A DNA stretch of 64,000 bases from Nilaparvata lugens. Lineage: Eukaryota; Arthropoda; Insecta; Hemiptera; Delphacidae. The notes under the pieces were generated by a model. That model was not told the origin of the DNA. It searched no databases and saw only the letters and a program-made list of their open reading frames with translations. Location: positions 6,197,986 to 6,261,985 of the forward strand of contig NC_052511.1 of assembly GCF_014356525.2 (NCBI RefSeq), written 5' to 3'. Made by a program: the position numbers and the translations under genes. This document shows positions 27,701-39,500 of the stretch, piece after piece; positions within the stretch are counted from its first letter, which is position 1; each line of letters starts with the position of its first letter.

Positions 27701-30700
27701 CTTGAAAGAATAACACCATCCTGGTGGACATTTTCGAGAATGATCTTGCAAGCGGCTTTGCGATGTGCCCAATCATTTACATTAAGTTGTTGCACTAACA
27801 TTATCTTATAAGGATGGAATTTCAGATCGGAATGAAGAATTCGTCATACACTTCGATCAGAAATGGCTAGGGCAACAGCATGTTTCTCTGCTGAACGTCG
27901 TGGAGACCGTGTAACAACTACTCGTACCGTGTTAATGTTTTCAGGCGTTCTCACAGTCCGTTTTCGTCCTGTTGGTCTCGTTTTAAAGCGGACAACGTGT
28001 TCCTGAAATTCTTTACCTACAACAAGATCGTATTCCTACTGGAAACAGACGCGTGTCGATTTAAATTATTGAAATGTCTGCGAAATGAACGCTGTGTTTA
28101 AATAACTGAGTCATTATTTTCAAAATAAACTTCAATCACAAACGCTCGATGTCCACTTGACCACGACATACTAGCTACTGAAATGGCAAGAATAGACCTG
28201 TCGATGTACAACATTCCCGCCTCTTCAATGACAGTGGTGCCAACATAACAATTACTACAAAATCATCAGATTAATATGCCGGTCCCTGTATATATTATGA
28301 TTCAGTAGAAAGGAAATAATAATTGCTCAACAAAAATTCAACACAACTATCTGTATTGTGATGATATGGTTTAATAGTCAGAAAATGATTAAAAACAAAT
28401 ATTGAATTAATGTAAACGCCTTTTTAGGTAATATCATATATTCAATAGATAGGAAATAATTGATCAACAAAAATTCAACACAACTATCTGTATTGTGATA
28501 ATAATTATTGTTTTATAGTCAGAAAATGCTTGAAAACAGATATTTAACACAACTATTAGTAGATGATTCTAAGGTTGTCAGTTGCGACTATCTCTGTGCA
28601 GTTTGCACGGTCGTCTGAACTCCTGACCGTTCTCATCGAACCATTTGGTTGCAATCCACTTGGACCCGGCGAGAACCGGACAGCCAGCATGTTTCGTATC
28701 AAAGTCGCACTCCCCACTGGGGTACAGGTTGTACCACCAAACAGCTGTTCCCTTCTGTGGCCACACGGCCACTTTCAACTTTGGAAACACTGTCGCTCCA
28801 CCTGGTCTACGTCACTCAAGTAAAACAACACTGTAGCTATTCGGTCCACACTGGAAACAATAATCTTCCTATGCCATCCTCCAAAAAAATCATAGTGTGG
28901 TTCATAGTAACCGCCAATACCGTAGTTGCCCACAAGGAGCTTATCTGCTGTGGCCAATGTTAGTGACGTCATCAGCTCGACACGCCGACTCAGTCGCGCG
29001 ATGGATGGGTGAATGGTGTCGTTCAGCCACGCTGACTTCATGATCCGATAGTCGGACACTCCATGATTTGCCACTGTGGCTCTTTGCAGCTTTGGCAGTG
29101 CCAACCTCTTGATGGTTTCGATTTCGCTGTCGTAGATGACGTCATGATACAAAACTATCCTAGGGTCTACATAGGCTTCTTCTTCTTTGAATGGGCCGAT
29201 CCTGAGGAATGGTTGGTTTCTATGGACGTAGCGACACTTCAGTTGAGAGAGCAACTGTGGAGAGGGAGAGACAGCTTTGCGACATAGTTGCTGGTAAACC
29301 TCGAAATCTTCATCTGGGTGCTCGATTTTTCCCTTTTTCCCTTTTTTGAGGTCTGCCAGGTAGACAGTGCGGTTGCTGAGGGCAAATAAATGATCGGGAT
29401 TAATTCTCAGCAATTCGTCATTAAACTGTAACGCAGATCGTACGTTGCCTTGCTTGTAACTAGAATATGCCAGGCACTCTAGAATCTCCTTCGTCTGACG
29501 TTATCCTCGTGATGAAATCGTAATCGTTTGACGTTATCCTCGTGTTGATACCGTTGAAGGGCTTCAGACATCCATAGCACTGTATGGTAATGGTCGCGGT
29601 TGTTATACGATTGTCGACCAATATGAAAACAGTCGTCAGAAGTTAGTTGAGTGGAGTACTGTACACCGTTGAGCTGCCCCCGGGCTAGAGAGGCGGTGTC
29701 CAGCTGATAGGTGTCCTGGAGTCGCAACAGAGCCGTCACCGCCCCCAGGACATCCGCCTCCGAAGGAAACCTCAACCGCCCCCGGTTCTCTATCCACCCA
29801 TCCTCATCAAAATCAAACATTAGCGATTCCATCTGTTCCCAGTCTTTCGTGAGCCGTTTGATTAGCTTATATGCATTAATTGGATTATGAAGGTAGGCAT
29901 CCACATCTTCAATCGCCTCACTGTGCACTTTTCTGTAATCGGCTGCACGTCTTCTAAGTTGTGACAGCCGCCGCTCAGTTGCACCAATGTAATCGTCTAG
30001 TCCTTTGATGAGTACAGCTTCTGTTTCGACTAGAGCTTCCAAATCGACCAGAGCTGTGAACAGGTCCCCTTTCACGGTTACACTAAACAGTAACAAGACC
30101 ACCATGCATATCCCCATCGCAACTACACGAATATTAAACAAAGTTCAATTTTTATTTGTTGAAAAATCACACAGCAACACTCTTATTAGTTCCAAATTTA
30201 TCACTTGTATACTGTATGCTCTTTAAAGAAATATTTGCTTTGTTGGATTATACTTGAAATGAAAAAAGTACAGATTTTATTTGGATCTGGCCGCAAAAAT
30301 CACTTTTCAACAGGAGTTTTCCATTCCAATTTCATCACTTGTATATTGTATTCTCGTTGATGAAAAACTTATTTGCTTTGTTGGATTAAACTTGAAATGA
30401 AAAAACTAGTTTTTATTTGGATTTGGCCGCAAAAATCACTTTTCAACAGGAGTTTTCAGTTTCAATTTCATCACTCATATACTGTATGCTCGTTGAAGGA
30501 AAACTTGAATGTGTTGTTGGATAAAACTGAACAAAGTACGATTTGTTTTGTGTTTGGACGGTGAAATCGTACAGCAAGACTTACCTCCAGCTCCAATTTT
30601 TTTCCCTTGTGTACTGTATGCTCTTTAAAGAAATATTTGTTTGCTTTGTTGGATTAAACTTGAAATGAAAAAAAAACTACAGTTTCTATTTGGATTTGGC

Positions 30701-33700
30701 TGCAAAAATCACACAACAACACGACTTTTCAGTCTCAATTTCATCACTCATATACTGTATGTTTGTTGATGAAAAACTTGGCTGCGTTGTTGGATAAAAC
30801 TGAACAAAGTACGATTTTTTTTTGTGTTTGGACGGTAAAATTGCACAGCAAGACGACTTTTTAGCTCCAATTTAATCACTTGTATTCTGTATGCTCGTTA
30901 GAGAAAAACTTGATTGCATTGTTGAATTCTGTCTTCTTAATGAACTTAAACGCGCGCTTTGCGCTCTTCATCAGCTGATGCTATGATTATTATATCTGTA
31001 TCTCACTGTTTCTTTACCTTAACAAATCAAATAAGAATAGCATAAATGTGTATTTGTTAGATCTATGTTTGTTTTTATTATCCTACTGTAACTGTATCAA
31101 TGCAGATATAATCAGCTTGTAAAGAGTACAAGGCATGCATAAGTCTGTTTGCAACTTTATAACTATGTATGGTTGATTGCAAATTAGAAAAGATATTGTT
31201 AGAACTGATTGTTAATTGCAATTAGTATGATAATTCTAATCACATCAAGACGATAGGTTTATCTGTGAGGAGATGGGGAGAGGCACATGTTGTAATAGCA
31301 GCAGAATCATTCATTGAAAATGAAACATGCTTAAAAATTGAAAAAAAACCACTCACCATCTCCTTATGTTTCAACATACGAATGAATATCTTATTTGCGA
31401 GATGGGTAGTGAGTAGAAGATCATTGGATAGATAGGAAAACCCCAGGATGTGAATTCGCTAAATAAGTAAGTATTTGAGTAGTTTTTCAAACGGGAGTTG
31501 TCATTGTGATAACTTGTAGTAAGTTTCGATGTTATAATCTATCACTAGGGTATTTAATAGTTATTTGTATATCTAGAGTGAAAAGTGCTGTTTTTTCTCC
31601 CTGAGGGAAAAGTTTGAAGCCCGAGGCGAAGCCGAGGGCAACAATTTTCCTGAGGGAGAAAAAACATTTTTCACTCGTGATATACACAACATTTTTCCTC
31701 CACCTACATTTTTATAAAAACTGCTAATAAAATAATATTTAAAAACGTATGTGACCAAACAATGTGTTACAACATAATCTAAAAAGTAAACAGAAACAGC
31801 TGGCTTGTAATCACAGTTCTCCTCCGACAGCACTATCTGTCGGCTAAAGTTGTAACAACAATGACAGCCAAAACTACAGCTATGATGAAGTTCCCGTTTC
31901 AAATTTGATTAGTTAATAAGTAATATTCGTTGACTGATATTTTGAATAACATGGAATAACAGAAAAAAATATATACATTTTTTTTAGTATAGTGATATGA
32001 AGTTTGTAATAATAATTTCAGCATACAAACATAAATTTTATATATCGATCAAAATGTCTGGTTGAGGTATTGAATTTAGTTGGTTTAATGACTACTCTTT
32101 ATGCTTCCTCATCTGAGCTTAGACCTTCTGACCTATTCCAAATGTACGTTTTTAAAACAGAGATGCTTCCCATGTTATTTAAATGGAGTCACTTTTACTC
32201 CCTAGGGAGTTTTTCTGTTTTTTAGTACCGAGAGCGAAAAAGTGACACTTTACTTTAGTATCATGTTTCAGGGAGTAAAGTAAGTACTTTTGACAGTAGG
32301 TGGAGGAAAAATAATATTTTCATATTATAATAAATTATCATAAATTTTCATATTATTCAATAATAAATTCACATCCTGGGGTTTTCCTATCTATACAATG
32401 ATCTTCTCCCAACTACCCACCTCGTCAATTCATTCGTATGTTGAAACATAAGGAGATGGTAAGTGGTTTTTTCAATTTTTAAGCATGTTTCATTTTCAAT
32501 GAATGATTCTGCTGCTATTACAACATGTGCCTCTGCCATCCCCTCACAGATGAACCTATCGTCTTGATGTGATTAGAATTATCATTCTAATTGCAATTAA
32601 CAATCAGTTCTAACAATATCTTTTCTAATTTGCAATTAACAGTTAGATACATATATAATAAGCATAGCATCAGCTGATGAAGAGCGCAAGGCGCGCATGT
32701 AAGTTTATTAAGAAGACAGAATTCAACAACGCAATCAAGTTTTCTCTAACGTGCGTACAGTATACGAGTGATGAAATTGAAACTGAAAACTCCTGTTGAA
32801 AAGTGATTTTTGCGGCCAAATCTAAATATAAACTGTAGTTTTTTTATTCCAAGTTTAATCCAACAAAGCAAACAAATATTTCTTTAAAGAGCATACAGTA
32901 TAAAAGTGATAAATCGTACTTTGTTCAGTTTAATCCAACAACACAATCAAGTTTTTCATCAACAAGCATACAGTATACGATTGATGAAATTGGAACTGAA
33001 AAGACTTGTTGATGTATGATTTCTTTGGCCAAATCCAAATAAGTCTGTATTTTTTCATTTCAAGTTTAATCCATCAAAGCAATTTAGTTTTTCTTCAACG
33101 AGCATACAGTATACAAGTGATAAAATAGTAACTAAAAAGAGTGTTGCAGTGTGATTTTTCACCGAACAAAAATTGAACTTTGTTAAATATTCGTGTGGTT
33201 GCCATGAGGTTATGCATGGTGGTTTTGTTACTGTTTAGTGTAACCGTGAAAGGGGACCTGTTCACAGCTCTGGTCGATTTGGAAGCTCTAGTCGAAACAG
33301 AAGCTGTACTCATCGATAGACTTTACGATTACATTGGTGCAACTGAGCGGCGGCTGTCACAACTTGAAAGACGTGCAGCCGATTACAGAAAAGTGCACAG
33401 TGAGGCGATTGAAGATGTGGATGCCTACCTTCACAATCCAATAAATGCATATAAGCTAATCAAACGGCTCACGAAAGACTGGGAACAGATGGAATCGCTA
33501 ATGTTTGATTTTGATGAGGAGGGGTGGATAGAGAACCGGGGGCGGTTGAGGTTTCCTTCGGAGGTGGATGTCCTGGGGGCGGTGACGGCTCTGTTGCGAC
33601 TCCAAGACACCTATAAGCTGGACACCTCCTCTCTAGCCCGGGGGCAGCTCAACGGTGTACAGTACACCACTCAATTAACTGCTGACGACTGTTTTCAGAT

Positions 33701-36553
33701 AGGTCGACAATCGTATAAAAACCGTGACCATTACCATACAGTGCAATGGATGACTGAAGCCCTTCAACGGTATCATTACGCGGATAACGTTAAACGATTT
33801 CATCACGAGGATGACGTCAGACGAAGCGAGATTCTAGAATGCCTGGCATATTCTAGTTACAAGCAAGGCAACGTACGATCTGCGTTACAGTTTAATGATG
33901 AATTGTTGAAAACTATTCCCGATCATCTATTTGCCCTCAGCAACCGCACTGTCTACCTGGCAGACCTCAAAAAAGGGAAAAAGGGAAAAATCGATCAGCC
34001 AGATGTAGACGAGGTCTACCGGCAACTATGTCGCAAAGCTGTCTCTCCCTCTCCACAGTTGCTCTCTCAACTGAAGTGTCGCTACGTCCATAGAAACCAA
34101 CCATTCCTCAGGATCGGCCCACTCAAAGAAGAAGAAGTCTATCTAGACCCTAGGATAGTTTTGTATCATGACGTCATCTACAACAGCGAAATAGAAACCA
34201 TGAAGAGTTGGCACTGCCAAAGCTGCAAAGAGCCACAGTGGGCGAACAAAAGGAAGTGGCCAACTATCGGATCATCAAATCAGCATGGCTGGAAGACACC
34301 GTTCACCCATCCATCGCGCGACTGGTCCGGCGTGTCGAGCTGATGACGTCACTAACATTGTCCACAGCGGAAGATCTCCTTGTGGGCAACTACGGTATTG
34401 GCGGTCACTATATGCCACACTACGATTTTTTAAGAGGATTTCCTAGGAATTTTATTGTTTACAAAGAGGATCGAATAGCTACAGTGCTGTTTTACTTGAG
34501 TGATGTAGACCAGGGTGGAGCGACAGTGTTTCCAAAGCTGAAAGTGGCCGTGTGGCCACAGAAGGGAACAGCTGTTTGGTGGTACAACCAGCACCCCAGT
34601 GGGGAGTATGACAATGCCACATTACATGGCGCTTGTCCAGTTCTCGCCGGGTCCAAGTGGATTGCAACAAAATGGATTGATGAGGAAGGCCAGGTGTTCA
34701 GACGACCGTGCAAACTGCACAGAGACAGTCGCAACTGACAACCTCCTATGACTAAATAGAATCATCTACTAATAGTTGTGTTGAATATCTGTTTTCAAGC
34801 ATTTTCTGACTATAAAACCATAATTATTATCACAATAGAGATAGTTGTGTTGATATAGTTATTTGTGCAACTAGTGCGCAAAGTGACACTTTGCTGCACC
34901 GAAAGAAACGTTTACGCCCGAGCCGTAGGCGAGGGCGGAATGGTTTATTGAGTGCAGCAGAGGAACTTTGCGCACGTATTTCACATTAAGTTTTTCCTAC
35001 AGTTACCATTGAATATGAAAAGTGGGTAATTATGGGTAAAATTGCCTGAAATGCATCAAATGTTTTTCTGTGTAATTTTATTATTGATAAAAACCTTAAT
35101 CCTAAAATCCCAAAGTCCTCGTTGTCCTTGGTTATAATATATAATGAATAATAATTAGCGCGTTGTGCTTTGTTGCACCTGTGCTCACTATAGCAGCCCA
35201 GTCACTGTTACCAACTTCATTTTGATTTTGCTGCACTGTTGCTCCATATAACCTACTAAGTATTTTGCGTTGCCATGTTGCAAATCTGGAGTGCAGAAAA
35301 ATTTTTCCCGCACTAGAGCGGAAAAGTGATTCTTTGCGTTCTGTAATCAGTGCAGCAATGGCTACTTTTCAACGTAACTGTAGGAAAAATTATTTCCTAT
35401 CTACTGAATCATATATTACGTAGAGGCATTTGCGTTAGTTCAATAATATCGGGGTATCGAGCTCCGCTCAGGAGTATAAAAGCATATAAAATTTATTACG
35501 AAAGAAGAAATTATAATATATTTATAGTTCATATAGGAAGGTTCTATCTAATCACAGTGGATTGAGATCAATTCCCAGAGGAATGCCAAAATTTCTCTCA
35601 CAAAAGCATGTTAAATTTTAAGTATAAAATTTATTACGAAAGAAGAAATTACAATATATTTATAGTTCATATAGGAAGGTTCTATCTAATCACAGTGGAT
35701 TGAGAACAATTCCCAGAGGAATGCCAAAATTTCTCTCACAAAAGCATGTTAAATTTTAATCCTGATTAATTTCACTTGAACCAAATCAGAGAAGACCATT
35801 TCAAAAAGATAGCTTATCCAATTGGTTAACGTGAAATTAATCAGGATTGAAATTTAACCGGCTTTTGTACAACCGGAACCACTCTTGCTCGCCGGTCGAT
35901 CATCAATCGCTCTGCTGGAGTGACGTTCGGTTGCGGAGCAGAGCGAAAGTCTGTACATACCTTTACATTTGACAACCAGCTTTAATTGAAAATGAAACAT
36001 GCTTAAAAATTAAAAATTAATTTGACAACCAGCTTTAATTGAAAATTAAACATGCTTAAAAATTAAAAAAACACTCCATTTGAAAACCTGATTGAATGAT
36101 TACAAAACTTCAACAGTTGAGTCATAATTTTGTCTCAGTCCCACACACATGCACTCGCTCACTCACTTCCATCATCAACAGATGACGAAATTATCAGCTG
36201 TTTTTAACATGTGATTCTGCCCATCACTTCACAGACAGGCCTATTGTCTTCATGTGATTACACTTATCATTCTAATTGCAATTAACAATCAGTTCTAATT
36301 TCCAATCTACCATTCATTGTTATAGAGGTGCGAACAGCCTTATGTATGCCTTGCACTCTTCATCAACTGATAATATCTGCATCTGTACAGTTACAGTAAA
36401 ATAACTCCAACTAAACATAGATTCTATAGAGTATCCCCCATTTCTAATGTAAGTTTTAAGTGTTTTCTATCTATTTATATCGTGTCTCCTGTTTTAATTT
36501 ATATTACAAACTTTAAAGTGTATTCTGTTATGTTCTATCTATCTATCTATCTA

Positions 36554-36596
<43 letters not shown>

Positions 36597-39500
36597 TATT
36601 CTTATTTAATTTGTATTTGTACAGAAATGTCCAACCTGGACAAGGGATGTCCCATCGTGGGCCGATCTCAAGCCCAGGTTGGGACACTCCCAAAAAATTG
36701 TTTTTGCAATAAAAAAATCAATTGACAATCAATGCAGTTGTCATGAAAGTGTAAGCAAATACAATCAATCTCAAATTAAAAAATGAAGAATTTTTTATTT
36801 TTGTCAAAGTTATAGCTGTTTGAATATTGGTGTCCCAACGTGGGCTACTTTACCCTACTATGAAATATGATCCTCTACAAACTAACTTAAACTGAACTGA
36901 AAATTTTAATAGAATAAATTTTAATTGAACTGAAATTGTAATAGAATGTACACTATGTGAACTGCTCTGCTCGAAACCGCTCGGTTGACTGAAGACATGT
37001 GTATGCTCTCATGCCTGCTCTAGTATATCGAACCGCCCGGCAACCTAGCAACAACCGAGCGGTTGGACTGGAGATTACAACCGCCGCGATTCGGTTGACT
37101 GAAGACATGTGTATGCTCTCATGCCTGCTCTAGTATATCGAACCGCCCGGCAACCTAGCAACAACCGAGCGGTTGGACTGGAGATTACAACCGCTGCGAT
37201 TCGGTTGACTGAAGACATGTGTATGCTCTCATGCCTGCTCTAGTACAGGGTGTCTATAAAAGAACTCCGGGGATTAAAAAATTAATATTTTTTTCAACTA
37301 TAAAAGATAGCAAAATTTGATCAATTCCTTTGAAACAAGCAGCTCAAAGAGTTTTACTCATACCAATTGGGAATGTTTCTCTCAACAGTTGGCAGCGCTG
37401 CGGAGCGTTGACCTTGAATGACGTAGCGGCTGCGGCAGGCAGTCAGTGTCGTCTGGACTGCCGCGCTATGGCGACGCCTCAACAAAAGGCTCAATGTGTT
37501 ATTTGGCTCATAGAAACTAATTCTGTTGTTACTGTACAAAGAAACTTTCGACGTAGCTATGGTGTTGACCCGCCTACAGACAAAACAATTCGTCAGTGGT
37601 TAAGTGCCTTCAAGGAACAGGAAGTGTTTGAAGCAAAAGTCGCCGGGTAGGCCGCGTGTGTCTCAAGAAAATGTGGACAGAATCCGAGCTTCATGCACTC
37701 GAAGCCCTAAGAAATCGTTAACAAGACGCAGTCTGGAGTTGGGGTTACCAAGATCAGCAGCCATAAGGTAATTCATAAAAGACTTCGTTTAACTGCCTAC
37801 AAGATTCAACTTTTACACCATATCAAACCGGCAGACAAGGTTAAGAGATTCGACTTTTCTGTTTCCATGCTGGATAAAATTGATGAAGATAATGATTTTT
37901 TTAAAAAGTGTGGTTTTTAGTGATGAAGCTACTTTTCATGTGAACGGAACTGTAAACAGGCATAATTGCAGAGTTTGGGGTTCAGAGCCGCCCCATGAGT
38001 TTATTGAGTACGAACGTGACACGCCCAAAGTGAATGTTTGGTGTGCTCTTATGCATGACAGAGTCATAGGACCCTTCATTTTTGACGAAAGGAATATCAA
38101 TGGTGATGTCTATTGTGACATGTTAGAGGAGTATGTTTATCCTCAGTTGGATGACATTGAGGCGGAGAAAGGTTTAGTTTATTTCCAACAAGATGGGGCG
38201 CCGCCACACTTCAGTTTGCGTGTCCGTGAGTCACTGGACGCTCGTTTCGGCAACAGGTGGATGGAAGGGAAGGACCTATTCCATGGCCACCAAGGAGCCC
38301 TGATATGACTCCGTTGGACTTTTTCTTCTGGGGGCATATCAAGAATCTTGTATATGCGGAGAAAATTCGAAATGTTCGCCATCTCAGGGAACGAATAGTG
38401 AATTGCGTGGCGTCCGTTCCCCAGACATGCTCGCCAGGACATGGGAAGAGGTAGAATACCGTTTCGACGTGTGCCGTGCCACTCACGGAGCTCATATTGA
38501 ACTTTACTAAGTTGTTAAAAAATCTTGAAAATATAGGCTTTCTAATCATGTATAAAACATGTATGTACGTTTTTTAGTTTATTAAAATATTTTGTCTTAA
38601 AACCCCGGAGTTCTTTTATAGACACCCTGTATATCGAACCGCCCGGCAACCGAGCGACAACCGAGCGGTTGGACGGGAGACTACAACCGCCGCGATTCGC
38701 CGGCGACTGCTCAAGCCGAGCCTTGCATATATATGTACGGCACCATGTCTTTCCCTATACCTGGCAATCGCTCGGTTGGTCAACCGCGCGACAACCGAGC
38801 GTAAATCGCTGTCATGTGAACAGGCACTAAGTTTTCATGTCTCCTCCATCGAAGCTCTTTTCCTTCTGGTATGACCTTGACTATGAGTTGATTATGCTGG
38901 GCCAATTAATATCACCATGGCTAGACGATGAAATCCATTCATTTTCAAATCATACATATGTCTTTTTGTGTGTATGGCTACTAAATCTATTCATATTAAG
39001 TTGGTGTCTGATTTATCCTCTCAGCAATTTCTGGCTGCTTTTCGGCGATTTCTTTCATGTCGAGGCCCATGTGCATATGTATATGTATATCGTATATGTA
39101 CGATCATATGCTGATAGTGAATGTTTTTGTGATTTTTTCTGGCTTCAAATTTATCAAGTTTTTTAATATTTTTCAATTTATTAATGCATTTTCAAGTGTA
39201 ATAATAATTTTTTCATCTTTCTGATCAACCGAGATACAAAATTTTTAGTATATAGACTGTAAATTTTTGTGATCTTTATAAAAGTGTTTTCATAACCTCA
39301 TTTGGACTATTTTTATCAAAATTAGGGAGAGGAACAGTTTCTGGTTTATCCTGTTGATTTTCTCCCAATCATTAATTTGATGTTGTGATTAAGGAATGTA
39401 ATAAATGAATGAATGAATGTCTCACCATCTATTCTGATTGTGGTACAAACTTCGTTGGGGCTAATGAACAATTGATTCAATTATTTCAATCCTTGAATTC

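Larger units (their letters stand above)
27300..35440. repeat. Large imperfect palindrome carrying two P4H genes
   Basis: The left arm (about 27.3-31.7 kb) and right arm (about 32.3-35.44 kb) are reverse complements, with a spacer of about 600 bp near 31.7-32.3 kb. Paired landmarks: stop codons 28578 and 34738, start codons 30117 and 33204, and CCCCAGGATGTGAATTC near 31441 with its mirror near 32375. The arms differ in insertions: the mariner at 27347 only in the left, the repeat at 34856 only in the right, and different numbers of upstream tandem units. This argues for an old real duplication. Confidence 0.85.

Noticed and set aside
33180..33203. Longer P4H start at TTG (33180; likewise 30141 on the left)
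   Set aside because: The first ATG at 33204 (30117 on the left) gives a normal signal peptide; non-ATG starts are not expected here.
27300..35440. Palindrome as a pure assembly artefact
   Set aside because: The arms differ by insertions, tandem unit number and many substitutions, which a mirrored misassembly would not create. Read support still needs checking.
38837..39166. 109-codon hydrophobic open frame with ATG
   Set aside because: AT-rich composition produces hydrophobic codons by chance. It lies between repeat remnants with no family resemblance.
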